Notes: a model not told the origin generated them from the letters alone. A stretch of 46,558 nucleotides of DNA from Rhodococcus triatomae BKS 15-14 (GCA_000341795.1 AODO01000037.1:1-46558), one strand, 5' to 3'; numbered from the stretch's first letter, positions 25,023 to 33,639 are shown. A program made the numbers and translations.

Positions 25023-25418
25023 TCAGCTCGAGCGGGACCAGGTCAGACGTGAACGGAACGTCACACCGTTGAGCTCGGTGCTGGGCGGTTCCAGCACGAG
25101 CCGATCATCCGACAGTGTCACGGTGCGGACGAGGTCGGTGTCGATCCAGTCGTCGTGTAAGGCCAGGCGAACGTGGTGGGACACCGTGCCCTCACGTGTG
25201 GTCCACCGGCCGGCGTAGGCGATGTAGTCGCGGCGGTCTCGATCCGGAGCGCCCCGCTCGCGGCGCATGAGTTGTGCACTGACGTACCCGTCCGCGGTGT
25301 AGATGCCGATGCCGACGGGATCGGATCCGAGCGGATGGCGGACGGATCCGTCGGATCCGGAGAGCGTGTACGACTCGAGGATCCAGGTTCCGATGAGTGC
25401 GGATGAGTGCACGGACAT
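25023..25418 (-). CDS. Lipocalin-like domain protein
   Basis: The 131-residue protein begins LIGTWILESYTL and continues with YTADGYVSAQLMRRERG and YAGRWTTREGTVSHHV, the pattern of the bacterial lipocalin-like (PF13924-type) beta-barrel. Members occur next to catabolic and secondary-metabolism genes and probably bind a small hydrophobic compound. The gene is divergent from the SDR operon and shares a 95-base control region with two AATCGATT-like sites, so it is likely co-regulated. It has no signal peptide, so a cytoplasmic location is expected. Confidence 0.75.
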   Translation of the reverse strand: MSVHSSALIGTWILESYTLSGSDGSVRHPLGSDPVGIGIYTADGYVSAQLMRRERGAPDRDRRDYIAYAGRWTTREGTVSHHVRLALHDDWIDTDLVRTVTLSDDRLVLEPPSTELNGVTFRSRLTWSRSS

Positions 25419-25463
25419 GGTGACTACTAGCCCTTCTTGACGGCGATCAACTGACGATCTAAC

Positions 25464-25498
25464 TTAAAATCGATTCTTACCCAGATAACCAATTATTA
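25464..25498. promoter_or_regulatory. Two operator-like sites in the divergent control region
   Basis: TTAAAATCGATTCTTA (25464-25479) contains the exact 8-bp palindrome AATCGATT. AGATAACCAATTATT (25483-25497) matches the 18999 palindrome at most positions. They lie between divergent genes, so one regulator could control both. Confidence 0.5.
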
Positions 25499-25513
25499 GA
25501 AGGGGGGTCTTTC

Positions 25514-26296
25514 GTGGCTCAGCAGGATTCCTCACCTGCATGGCGCCTGGATGGCCAAGTCGCTGTCGTCACCGGCGCTGGCGGCGAGATCGGGGCGGCC
25601 GTGTCGACCGCACTGGCCGAGGCAGGGGCACACGTCGTGTGCGCCGACCTCTCAGCCGAGGCCGCCTCGGCTGTCGCCTCGGCCATTCCGAAGTCCGACG
25701 CCATCCAGCTCGATGTCACCGATCCGATGGCAGTGACCGAGGCAGCCGACGCGGTGGCCGGGCGTCTCGGCAGGATCGACGTGTGGTGCAACCTCGCTGG
25801 CATCGCAGGGACGTCGCAACGGGTCTCGGACATCACCGACGAGGCGTTCGAGCGCATCTTCAACGTGCATTTCCGCGGCACCCTCCACGGATGCCGTGCC
25901 GCACTCGGGGTTATGCGGCCTCGCGGACGGGGGGCGATCGTCAACATGTCCTCCGAGGCGATCGATATCCACCCCGCGACCGTGGGCAGCTACGCGGTGT
26001 CCAAGGCTGCCATCGGGATGCTGACGCGGGTGCTGGCCGCTGAGGTCGGAACCCACGGCATCCGGGTCAATGCTGTTGCCCCCAGTTTCGTCCCCAGCGA
26101 GTTGTCCCTGGGCCATCACACCGACGAGGCCGAGCGAGAGTCGTACCTGCAGTGGTGGCGCCGAAAGTCACCGCTGGGCGACCTCTGCGCCGCAGATGAC
26201 ATCGCGGCGCAGATCGTGTACCTGGCCTCGTCGGCATCCCAGTTCGTCACCGGACAGACACTGCGGACCAACGGTGGGATCTCGATGCCATGGTGA
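25514..26296 (+). CDS. SDR-family oxidoreductase (first of two similar)
   Basis: The 260-residue classical short-chain dehydrogenase has cofactor loop TGAGGEIG (20-27), Asp45 at the end of the second strand favouring NAD(H), NLAG (93-96), and the triad Ser147, Tyr160, Lys164 (SYAVSK). It ends in TNGGISMPW, almost the same as the ending of the SDR two genes downstream. GTG 25514 follows AGGGGGG. It opens a compact operon and probably oxidises a hydroxyl to a ketone (or the reverse) in the pathway. The medium-chain reductase gene overlaps its end by seven bases. Confidence 0.9.
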   Translation: MAQQDSSPAWRLDGQVAVVTGAGGEIGAAVSTALAEAGAHVVCADLSAEAASAVASAIPKSDAIQLDVTDPMAVTEAADAVAGRLGRIDVWCNLAGIAGTSQRVSDITDEAFERIFNVHFRGTLHGCRAALGVMRPRGRGAIVNMSSEAIDIHPATVGSYAVSKAAIGMLTRVLAAEVGTHGIRVNAVAPSFVPSELSLGHHTDEAERESYLQWWRRKSPLGDLCAADDIAAQIVYLASSASQFVTGQTLRTNGGISMPW

Positions 26297-27345
26297 CGAC
26301 ACTGCACACCCAGACGAACACCACAGTCCGTCTCGCGCGACGTCCGAGCGGAATGCCCGAGGACAACGACTGGAGCATCGCCGACGAGCCTGTCGAGCGA
26401 CCTGACCCCGGCGAAGTTCTGGTCGAAACCCTCTACGTTTCGGTCGACCCCGCGATGCGGGCCTGGGTCAGCGGTGCCCAGACCTACCGCGCGCCGGTGA
26501 ACCCGGGCGACATCATGCCCGCCGCCGCAGCCGGACGCGTCATCGAAAGCCGTGACGCCGCGCTCGAGGTCGGAGATCTGGTCACCGGTGACCTCGGCGT
26601 ACAGAGGTACGCAGTCAGGCCGGCACGAGTGCTCGAGCGAATCACTGCTCCGGTCGATGCGCTTCCTGAGCATCTCGGAGTCCTCGGTATCGCAGGGATC
26701 ACCGCCTACATCGGCCTGCACGACATCGGTCGCCTCAAGCCCGGCGACACCCTGGTGGTCAGTGGCGCCGCGGGAGCCGTCGGGTCAGCGGCGGGACAGA
26801 TCGCGCGAGCATTTGGCGCCCGGGTCATCGGAATCGCCGGCGGCGAAGAGAAGTGCCGCTACGTCGTCGACGACCTCGGATTCGACGCCTGCCTCGACCA
26901 CCGAGATCCAGAACTCGCTTCCGCGCTGTCGGCCGCTGCGCCGAAGGGGATCGATGTGTACTTCGACAACGTCGGTGGTGACGTGCTCGAAGCGGCACTT
27001 GACAATCTCGCGCGAGGGGCACGAATCATCCTGTGCGGAGCCGTGTCTCAGTACAACAGTGAGCGAATGGCAGGCCCCTCCAACTACATGGAGCTGCTGA
27101 TCAAACGGGCCTCGATGACGGGATTCGTCGTGTTCGACCACCGCGACCGCTTCGACCAGGCACGCGCGGAGCTGTCCGCCCTGCTCTCCCGCGGCGAACT
27201 TCGTGCCGATCTCCACATCCGGCAGGGCCTGCATCAATTCCCGACTGCCCTACGTGACCTGTTCACCGGCACCAATCGCGGCAAGGTGCTGCTGAAGACG
27301 ACAACGAATAACGCTGACCGAGCGGAGAATGGAGCAACACGATGA
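26290..27345 (+). CDS. Zinc-independent medium-chain reductase (prostaglandin-reductase/CurA-like)
   Basis: The 351-residue protein has VSVDPAMRAWV (about 51-60), the hallmark of the leukotriene/prostaglandin-reductase branch of the MDR superfamily. The cofactor loop is SGAAGAVGSAAGQIA (about 158-172), then IDVYFDNVGGDVLEAAL. There are no zinc cysteines. Enzymes of this branch reduce carbon-carbon double bonds conjugated to a ketone or aldehyde using NADPH. Lying between two SDRs, it may act on an enone formed by one of them. The start ATG overlaps the SDR stop; its own stop overlaps the next gene (ATGA). Confidence 0.88.
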   Translation: MVTTLHTQTNTTVRLARRPSGMPEDNDWSIADEPVERPDPGEVLVETLYVSVDPAMRAWVSGAQTYRAPVNPGDIMPAAAAGRVIESRDAALEVGDLVTGDLGVQRYAVRPARVLERITAPVDALPEHLGVLGIAGITAYIGLHDIGRLKPGDTLVVSGAAGAVGSAAGQIARAFGARVIGIAGGEEKCRYVVDDLGFDACLDHRDPELASALSAAAPKGIDVYFDNVGGDVLEAALDNLARGARIILCGAVSQYNSERMAGPSNYMELLIKRASMTGFVVFDHRDRFDQARAELSALLSRGELRADLHIRQGLHQFPTALRDLFTGTNRGKVLLKTTTNNADRAENGATR

Positions 27346-28124
27346 ACATCGACGAGAGCTTGCGGCTTGACGGCCGCGGCGTCTTCATCACCGGCGCCGG
27401 AAACGGCCTCGGCCGCGCGAGCGCACTGTTGTGCGCCAGCCATGGTGCTCGCGTCGGCTGCGCAGACCTCGACGGCAACGCCGCTGCAGCTGTCGCGGAC
27501 GAGGTGCGGGCGGCCGGCGGCCACGCCGAACCGTTCACCCTCGACGTCACCGACCGCGGTGCGGTCACAGCAGCGGTCGACGACTTCGCCGGCAATGGAC
27601 TGTACGGGGTGGTCACAATCGCCGGGATCCCCGGAGACACCTCCACCATCGAAGACCTGGACCTCGAGTCGTTCGAACGGATCTTCGCCACACACTTCAG
27701 CGGGACACTCAACACCATTCAAGCCGCGTTGCCATATCTGACCGAGCAGCAGCGGGGCTCGATCGTCACCATGGCATCCGGAGCGATCGACCTGGCCATC
27801 CCGGGGTCCGGCGCCTACGCGATCGCGAAAGCGTCGATTGCGATGCTGACAAAGGTTCTGGCAGCCGAGGTCGGACGCAACGGAATTCGCGCCAACATCC
27901 TGGCCCCTGGCTTCATTCCGACCGGCCTGTCGATGGTCGACCACGACACCGACGACGAGACCAGGCAGCGCTACCAGGCCGGATGGGCCCAACGCGCACC
28001 GCTGCGCACAGTGGGAGTGGTCGACGACATCGGCCATCAGGTGCTGTATCTCCTCTCCGATGCGTCACGGTTCGTCACCGGGCAGATCCTGCGCGCAAAC
28101 GGCGGAGCCACGATGCCATGGTGA
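27342..28124 (+). CDS. SDR-family oxidoreductase (second of two similar)
   Basis: The 260-residue short-chain dehydrogenase has loop TGAGNGLG (17-24), Asp42 after the second strand (NAD preference), and catalytic Ser146, Tyr159 and Lys163 (AYAIAK). The terminal ANGGATMPW matches the ending of the first SDR. Length and layout also match, so the pair probably arose by duplication around the reductase gene and then specialised. The common NNAG is replaced by TIAG, a tolerated change. It is coupled to the upstream gene by ATGA; 73 bases separate it from the FAH gene. Confidence 0.9.
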   Translation: MNIDESLRLDGRGVFITGAGNGLGRASALLCASHGARVGCADLDGNAAAAVADEVRAAGGHAEPFTLDVTDRGAVTAAVDDFAGNGLYGVVTIAGIPGDTSTIEDLDLESFERIFATHFSGTLNTIQAALPYLTEQQRGSIVTMASGAIDLAIPGSGAYAIAKASIAMLTKVLAAEVGRNGIRANILAPGFIPTGLSMVDHDTDDETRQRYQAGWAQRAPLRTVGVVDDIGHQVLYLLSDASRFVTGQILRANGGATMPW

Positions 28125-28197
28125 CCACCGCCCCCTCACTCACCCGCAGCGCGTCATCGACGCGGCCGCCACAGGCTCGTACTGACTGGAGCACCTC

Positions 28198-29097
28198 ATG
28201 CGTATAGCCAATCTCGGTGGAAGGGCTGTCATCGCCACCGCCGACGACAGCGGGGTGGACCTGGCGGTCGCCTCGCAGGGCCGCTTTTCCGCCGACATAC
28301 AGCAGGTGTACGAGCAGTGGGACGCCCTGCATCGGTGGTGGAACAACCAGGATCCGTCCCAGCTCGACGGTGCGGTGAGCTTCTCTTCCGAGGAACTCGG
28401 TCCGCCTGTGCCCCGGCCACGCCAGGTGTTCTGTCTCGGAGCCAACTACGCGGCCCACGCCGCAGAGGCCAAGGTCGACGCTCCTGAATCGCCTGTCATC
28501 TTCACCAAGTTCCCGAGTAGCCTCACCGGACCCGCTTCCGACATCACACTGGTCAGCAACCGGGTGGACTGGGAAGCTGAAGTCGTGGTGGTGGTGGGGC
28601 GGACTGCCCGCGCAGTCTCCCGGGCCGACGCCTGGTCCTATGTGGCCGGGGTGACCGTTGGCCAGGACATCTCCGAGCGGCGCCTGCAATTCCAAGGCCC
28701 GCTCCCGCAACTGTCGATTGCCAAGTCACTGCCGGGTTTCGGGCCGATCGGCCCGGTCGTCGTTTCGGTCGACGAGCTCGAGGACCCGGACGACCTCGTG
28801 CTCGGATGCCTCGTCAACGGCGAAGAGATGCAACGCAGCAGCACATCCGATCTCATCTTCGATGTCCCCGAGCTTGTCGAATACCTCAGCACGATGTGCA
28901 CCTTGTACCCGGGCGACCTCATCTTCACCGGCACACCCGAAGGGGTGGGGGCAACCCGCCGCCCGCCCCGGTTCCTCGCCGCCGGCGATGTCCTCGAGAC
29001 ATGGGTCGAGGGCGTTGGTCGACTGCGGAACACCCTGGTACCCAACGACGTCCCGGTGGCAGTCGCGCCGGCACACACAGACGGAGCACACTCATGA
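28198..29097 (+). CDS. Fumarylacetoacetate hydrolase (FAH)-family protein
   Basis: The 299-residue protein is a FAH-family enzyme. It has FCLGANYAAHAAEA (78-91), metal-binding acids in DWEAEVVVVVG (Glu126, Glu128), VTVGQDISERRLQ (Asp157), AKSLPGFGPIGP and the late TGTPEGVG. Relatives hydrolyse beta-diketones or decarboxylate/hydrate acylpyruvates made by aromatic ring cleavage. The N-terminal 75 residues match the short non-catalytic domain of this family. ATG 28198 has GGAG upstream. It overlaps the alcohol dehydrogenase gene (ATGA). The pathway step is inferred: carbon-carbon bond hydrolysis after ring opening or diketone formation. Confidence 0.88.
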   Translation: MRIANLGGRAVIATADDSGVDLAVASQGRFSADIQQVYEQWDALHRWWNNQDPSQLDGAVSFSSEELGPPVPRPRQVFCLGANYAAHAAEAKVDAPESPVIFTKFPSSLTGPASDITLVSNRVDWEAEVVVVVGRTARAVSRADAWSYVAGVTVGQDISERRLQFQGPLPQLSIAKSLPGFGPIGPVVVSVDELEDPDDLVLGCLVNGEEMQRSSTSDLIFDVPELVEYLSTMCTLYPGDLIFTGTPEGVGATRRPPRFLAAGDVLETWVEGVGRLRNTLVPNDVPVAVAPAHTDGAHS

Positions 29098-30110
29098 GGG
29101 CCGCAGTAATTGCCGAAGATCGCTCGATCGACATCATCGAGATCCCGGACCCCACACCCGGCGCCGGCGAGGTCAGGATCCGCGTGTCGAGATCCGGCAT
29201 CTGTGGGTCCGACCTCCACGCGCTGCACAATCCTCGCTATCCCTCCGGCGCAGTCATGGGCCATGAAGTGTCGGGCGTGATCGACGAACTCGGATCCGAC
29301 GTCACAAACTGGCAGGTCGGCCAGCGTGTGGCGCTCTACCACGGCACGCCGTGCGGCCATTGCAGCACGTGTCGGGCAGGCCACTCGCACATCTGCCGCA
29401 ACCACCTCGACACCGCCCTCGGGCTGGGAACTGTCCAGGGCGGCATGGCCGAGCTGATCGTCGTGAACCACACACTGTTGCATGCGCTTCCCGACGACGT
29501 CTCCGACGAAGCCGGCTCGGTAGCCGAACCGCTGGCCATCGCCATCCATGGCGTGGTCAAGGGCCAGGTGGATCCGGACGTCGGTGTTGTCGTACTCGGT
29601 GCCGGGCCGATCGGTGCCATGGTGGCCTGTGCGCTCCGAGCACGTGGCTCCGAGCGAGTGGTGGTCGTCGACCCCAACCCCCTGCGCCGGGCAGCCATGA
29701 GCACCATGGGATTCGCAGCGGTCGATCTCGAGGATGTCGGGTCGTCCGTCCGTGGCCACCTGGGCGGTCGGCCCAGCGTGGTCTTCGAATGCTCGGGACA
29801 TCCCACGGCAGCGGGACTCGCGGTCTCGCTGGCCGACTCCGCCGGACGGGTCGTCCTCCAGGGCGTACCCCTCGAGCCGGTGGCACTGTCTCAATTCGCG
29901 GTCGTCCAGAAGGAACTGGACATCATCGGTGCCGCCAGCTGCACACCGAGCGAGCTCGACGAGGCGTTGCAGCACATCCAAGCAGGACGAATTCCCGTCG
30001 AGCAACTGGTCAGCGTGGTCGCTCCGCTCTCCGAGGCCGGACGTTACTTCGCCGACCTCACACACGGGGACGGCCGTCACCTCAAGGTGCAACTCGACCC
30101 GACCGCGTAA
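29094..30110 (+). CDS. Zinc-dependent alcohol/polyol dehydrogenase (MDR)
   Basis: The 338-residue medium-chain dehydrogenase has both zinc sites: catalytic Cys37, His57, Glu58 (GICGSD, GHE) and structural Cys87, 90, 93, 101 (CGHCSTCRAGHSHIC). The nucleotide loop is VVLGAGPIGAMVA near 165-177, and Asp at the end of the next strand (VVVVDPN) favours NAD. It should oxidise a secondary alcohol or diol within the pathway, cytoplasmic. It starts by overlap with the FAH gene; the VOC gene begins 45 bases later with AAAGGCAACACC before its ATG. Confidence 0.92.
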   Translation: MRAAVIAEDRSIDIIEIPDPTPGAGEVRIRVSRSGICGSDLHALHNPRYPSGAVMGHEVSGVIDELGSDVTNWQVGQRVALYHGTPCGHCSTCRAGHSHICRNHLDTALGLGTVQGGMAELIVVNHTLLHALPDDVSDEAGSVAEPLAIAIHGVVKGQVDPDVGVVVLGAGPIGAMVACALRARGSERVVVVDPNPLRRAAMSTMGFAAVDLEDVGSSVRGHLGGRPSVVFECSGHPTAAGLAVSLADSAGRVVLQGVPLEPVALSQFAVVQKELDIIGAASCTPSELDEALQHIQAGRIPVEQLVSVVAPLSEAGRYFADLTHGDGRHLKVQLDPTA

Positions 30111-30155
30111 CGACCACCCAGAACACCACTGGTTCATCGAACGAAAGGCAACACC

Positions 30156-30638
30156 ATGGGAATCCTAGAACTCGGGCACACCGGACTGCACTGCGACGAC
30201 CTGCCGGTCATGCGGGACTTCTACGAGCGGGTCCTGGGCCTGACCGTCACGGACGAGGACCCGTCGATCGGGCTGGTGTTCCTGTCCGCACGGCCCGAAT
30301 TCGAACACCACGAGCTGGTCCTGGCCCCTGGCCGGAACGTGCCGCGCGGCGCCAGGTTGGTCAACCAGATCTCCTGGCGCGTCGACGGCGTCGAATCCCT
30401 GCAGAGCTTCCACCACGCACTGGTCGAGTACGGCTCCAAGATCGACGGGGTCGTCACACACGGCAACGCCCTCGGTATCTACTTCCAGGATCCCGAGGGC
30501 AACAAGCTCGAGGTGTACTGGCAGACCGGCCTCGATGTCCCGCAGCCGTTCCGCAAGACGATCGATCTGAGCGGATCGGTCGAGGACGTTCTCGCGCTGA
30601 ACGAGCGCCTGATCGCCGAGGGAGATCCGGTGCAATGA
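30156..30638 (+). CDS. VOC-superfamily (glyoxalase/extradiol dioxygenase-like) protein
   Basis: The 160-residue protein has the VOC fold: GHTGLHCDDLPVMRDFYERV (7-26) with His8, EFEHHELVLAPG (48-59), and YFQDPEGNKLEVYWQTG (109-125) with Glu119. His8, one of His51/52 and Glu119 are plausible metal ligands. The strings resemble type I extradiol dioxygenases, but at this length only one module is present, so it could equally be a glyoxalase- or isomerase-type enzyme. Its place between an alcohol dehydrogenase and an NTF2-like gene supports a catabolic role. Confidence 0.82.
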   Translation: MGILELGHTGLHCDDLPVMRDFYERVLGLTVTDEDPSIGLVFLSARPEFEHHELVLAPGRNVPRGARLVNQISWRVDGVESLQSFHHALVEYGSKIDGVVTHGNALGIYFQDPEGNKLEVYWQTGLDVPQPFRKTIDLSGSVEDVLALNERLIAEGDPVQ

Positions 30639-31054
30639 CCAGTCCAGCCAACACATCCCCGACGAACGACGTGGTCTCCGCTGTCGAAGCAGCCGATCAG
30701 GCGCGTATCAGTGCACTGACGGCAGGCGATGCCGACGCCTTGCGGAGATCCCTGCACCCGGACCTCACCTACATCCACTCCCACGGCCAGGTCGACGACC
30801 TGACCCGGTACCTGTCCGACTTCTCCTCCGGGATCGTCGTGTATGACTCCGTCGGGCACGACATCGAGGTCACAACCGTCACCGACGGGGTAGCACTCGC
30901 CGTGGGAGTGATGTCCGTGGCAGGGAAGTTCGCCGGGCGGCAGGTGGAATTCCGCTCCCGCACCATGTCGGTGTGGGAGTCGGATGGGCAGACATGGCGA
31001 CTTCGCGGATTCCACTCGAGTCGATTCGGCGGCAGGCCCGGCGGGAGCGACTAG
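30635..31054 (+). CDS. NTF2-like (SnoaL/DUF4440-type) protein
   Basis: The 139-residue protein fits the cone-shaped NTF2-like fold: an N-terminal helix pair (AISALTAGDADALRRSLHPD-like spacing, about residues 24-43), TYIHSHGQVDDLTRYL, and C-terminal strands RTMSVWESDGQTWRLRGFHS. Relatives include isomerases, dehydratases and cyclases, as well as non-catalytic binding proteins. The His pair in YIHSHG (about 47-50) could line the pocket. It is coupled to the VOC gene by ATGA, suggesting consecutive steps or one complex. Confidence 0.8.
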   Translation: MTSPANTSPTNDVVSAVEAADQARISALTAGDADALRRSLHPDLTYIHSHGQVDDLTRYLSDFSSGIVVYDSVGHDIEVTTVTDGVALAVGVMSVAGKFAGRQVEFRSRTMSVWESDGQTWRLRGFHSSRFGGRPGGSD

Positions 31055-31061
31055 CATGGCG

Positions 31062-31110
31062 ATAATCGAACAAGACCGTTTGGAAACGACTTACAGAGAA
31101 AGAATCGATC
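31062..31110. promoter_or_regulatory. Operator-like sites before the GntR gene
   Basis: ATAATCGA (31062-31069) and AGAATCGATC (31101-31110) precede ATG 31140 and resemble the other AATCGATT sites. Their position suggests autoregulation and supports 31140 over the upstream in-frame ATG 31056. Confidence 0.4.
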
Positions 31111-31139
31111 CATGCACTCCGCTGAAGGCGAGGCGAGCG

Positions 31140-31835
31140 ATGGCTAGGCGCGGAAGCTCCGTCACGTTGACGGTGGACGTCTACGAACAGATCCGGCAGA
31201 AGATTCTCACAGGCAAGCTCGCACCGGGCACACCCCTGCGTCCCAGCGAGCTGGGGGCAGACCTGAGCGTGAGCGTCGGAGTGGTCCGCGAGGCGCTGAC
31301 CCGTCTCGCAGCGCAACGCCTGGTCGACTCCGAACACAACCGTGGTTTCCACGTCATCACCCTGTCGCCGGACAAGCTCAAGGAGCTGGTCTCAGCACGT
31401 CAGCTGAACGAATGCCGCGCACTCGAGCTGGCGATCGAGCGAGGCGACGTCAACTGGGAGGGCAACGTCGTCGCGGCCCATCACCGGTTGGTGAACACGC
31501 CCGTCTACACCAACGAGGATGACGACCACACCAACGATGCATTCCTCGCCGAGCACAAGACCTTCCACTTCGCCCTCCTGAACGGGTGTGGGAACCGGTA
31601 CCTGCTCGACATCTGCAACCAGCTGTTCGACGCAGCCGAGGTCTACCGCAGGTGGTCTGCTCCCATGATCGATCGCCGGTCCAATGCTGCTCAGGAGCAC
31701 CGCGCCATCATGGATGCGGCGTTGGCACGCCAGCCCGGCGAGGCGGCACGCCTCTATGCCGAGCACATCGGCATCACCGCGGAGCTGGTCGTTCAGCGCT
31801 TCGACTCGGATATCACCAGTTCGGGGAGAGTCTGA
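31140..31835 (+). CDS. GntR-family transcriptional regulator (FCD/FadR type)
   Basis: From ATG 31140 the product is 231 residues. A winged helix-turn-helix spans about 10-75 (VYEQIRQKILTGKLAPGTPL, then GVVREALTRLAAQRLV and the wing NRGFHVI). An all-helical FCD ligand domain follows (about 80-220: SARQLNECRALELAIERGD, HKTFHFALLNGCGNRYLLD, EHRAIMDAAL) with histidines suited to the FCD metal site. Such regulators usually repress a catabolic operon until a pathway acid is bound. The AATCGATT-like sites in four control regions are its likely targets. An in-frame ATG at 31056 would add 28 residues. Confidence 0.9.
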   Translation: MARRGSSVTLTVDVYEQIRQKILTGKLAPGTPLRPSELGADLSVSVGVVREALTRLAAQRLVDSEHNRGFHVITLSPDKLKELVSARQLNECRALELAIERGDVNWEGNVVAAHHRLVNTPVYTNEDDDHTNDAFLAEHKTFHFALLNGCGNRYLLDICNQLFDAAEVYRRWSAPMIDRRSNAAQEHRAIMDAALARQPGEAARLYAEHIGITAELVVQRFDSDITSSGRV

Positions 31836-31836
31836 C

Positions 31837-33366
31837 GTGTATCCAGGAACTCATGCTCTCTCCCATCCGGAGCGAGCTGCCGTCATCATGGCCGGTTCCG
31901 ACCGGGTCCTGACCTACGCGCAGCTGGCGGACCGATCTGCGCGTCTAGCTTCGGTCTTCCGCGAGGCCGGCCTCCAGCCCGGCGATACCGTGGCACTGCT
32001 CACCGACAACACCCCCGAGGCCTACGAGGTGTACTGGGGTGCAGTGCGCTCCGGCCTCTACGTCACCGCCGTGAACCGGCATTTGACTGCGCCGGAGGTC
32101 GCATACATCGTCACCGACTCCGGAGCCTCCGCCCTGCTCGTGAGCGGTCGACTACCCGAACTCGCACACGAACTCCTCGAGCTCGTACCCACACTCCGAG
32201 CACGACTGGCCTTCGGTGCGGCCCTGTCCGGGTACGACGACTACGAGTCTGCACTCGCACAGGCGTCACCTGAAGTGCCCGCCGATCAGCCGTGCGGAGC
32301 CGATGTGCTGTACACGTCAGGCACAACCAGCCGCCCCAAGGGGATACGGCAGGTTCTGCCCACCCGACAAGTGGACGAGCCAGGCAATCCCGTCGTCGAG
32401 CTGGCATGTGCTGCTCTCGGCTTTCGGGAAGGGATGGTGTACCTGTCGCCAGCCCCGATCTATCACGCCGCCCCACTGCGCTTCAGCACCGCAGTCCATG
32501 CGGTCGGGGGCACCGTCGTGATGATGGACAAGTTCGAGCCTCATGCCGCGCTGGCCGCGATCGACGAGCATCGCGTCACGCACAGTCAGTGGGTTCCCAC
32601 GATGTTCGTGCGCATGCTCAAGCTGCCGGAGACCAGTCGAGCCGGCTACGACCTCAGCAGTCACGAAGTGGCGGTTCATGCTGCCGCACCATGTCCTGTC
32701 GAGGTCAAGTACGCGATGATCGACTGGTGGGGCCCGATTCTGTACGAGTACTACGCCGCGACAGAGGGCAACGGGTCGACAGTGATCGATTCCGAACAGT
32801 GGCTGTCGCATCCGGGGTCTGTGGGTCGACCGGTGCAGGGCATCATCCGTATCTGCGGTGACGACGGCCTCGAGCTCACACCAGGACAGGTCGGCGAGGT
32901 CTTCTTCGAACGAGACGAGGTCCCATTCGCCTACCTGGGGGATCAGAGCCTCACCACTGCAGCTCAACATCCCCACTACCCCACTTGGACCACAACCGGG
33001 GACGTCGGCCGAGTCGACGAGGAAGGGTTCTTATACCTGACCGACCGGAAATCGTTTCTGATCATCTCAGGCGGGGTGAACATCTCGCCCCAGGAGATCG
33101 AGGACGCGTTGATTGTCCACCCCTCGGTCGCGGACGCCGCTGTGATCGGAGTGCCTCATCCCGACATGGGGGAGGAGGTGCGAGGCGTCGTTGTACCAGC
33201 ACATCCCCACCTCGTTGGTGAGGAGGCGGAGCGCGACCTGATTGATTACCTGTCGGGCCGGCTCGCACGGTACAAGGTGCCGCGGCACATCGACTTCGTC
33301 AGCGAGCTTCCTCGGACGCCGACTGGCAAGCTCGTCAAGCGACTGCTCCGCAGCCAGTACACATAG
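31837..33366 (+). CDS. AMP-forming acyl-CoA synthetase/ligase
   Basis: GTG 31837, one base after the GntR stop and with GGGGAGAG upstream, gives 509 residues. ANL-superfamily motifs are complete: LYTSGTTSRPKG (159-170), EYYAATEGNGST, TTGDVGRVDEEG, DRKSFLIISGGVNISPQEIE and the C-terminal PRTPTGKLVKR with the catalytic lysine. The enzyme activates a carboxylic acid with ATP and joins it to CoA. It is the last gene of the region and would commit the acid product to beta-oxidation or further CoA-bound steps. Confidence 0.92.
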   Translation: MYPGTHALSHPERAAVIMAGSDRVLTYAQLADRSARLASVFREAGLQPGDTVALLTDNTPEAYEVYWGAVRSGLYVTAVNRHLTAPEVAYIVTDSGASALLVSGRLPELAHELLELVPTLRARLAFGAALSGYDDYESALAQASPEVPADQPCGADVLYTSGTTSRPKGIRQVLPTRQVDEPGNPVVELACAALGFREGMVYLSPAPIYHAAPLRFSTAVHAVGGTVVMMDKFEPHAALAAIDEHRVTHSQWVPTMFVRMLKLPETSRAGYDLSSHEVAVHAAAPCPVEVKYAMIDWWGPILYEYYAATEGNGSTVIDSEQWLSHPGSVGRPVQGIIRICGDDGLELTPGQVGEVFFERDEVPFAYLGDQSLTTAAQHPHYPTWTTTGDVGRVDEEGFLYLTDRKSFLIISGGVNISPQEIEDALIVHPSVADAAVIGVPHPDMGEEVRGVVVPAHPHLVGEEAERDLIDYLSGRLARYKVPRHIDFVSELPRTPTGKLVKRLLRSQYT

Positions 33367-33639
33367 GAATCAGCAGCAACCACGAGGCTGCAGTTCCATC
33401 CGTTCCCGTCAGGGCGTAACACAGTGCGCGGGTATCGAATACGGTGCCCGCGCACTCCACACCACCGGTGCCTCATCACTGAATGGCCCCGAACTCCCCT
33501 GTTCTGCCGCTCGGGATCTCGGACCCCGACGGCACCGCAACCTCGAGATACGCGCGAGGTCGTCGACGCGACATCGTTGTCGTCCGGTCGACCCTGCGAA
33601 ACAGTCACTCACGCGAAGAGCAAGGAGGTTGATCTCCAG
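33367..33639. other. Non-coding gap after the catabolic region
   Basis: No gene is supported. Open frames here lack ribosome sites. The end holds the AAGGAGG of the next gene. Confidence 0.4.

Noticed and set aside
28638-30137. 499-residue minus-strand open frame
   Set aside because: Antisense of the FAH and alcohol dehydrogenase genes, both with complete motifs.
30156-30638. Assigning the VOC protein as a named ring-cleavage dioxygenase
   Set aside because: Only one module and incomplete metal-site evidence; no catechol pathway partners are present.
31684-31836. Longer N-terminus for the acyl-CoA ligase
   Set aside because: Lies inside the GntR gene in another frame; GTG 31837 has a ribosome site and starts at the family's usual N-terminus.
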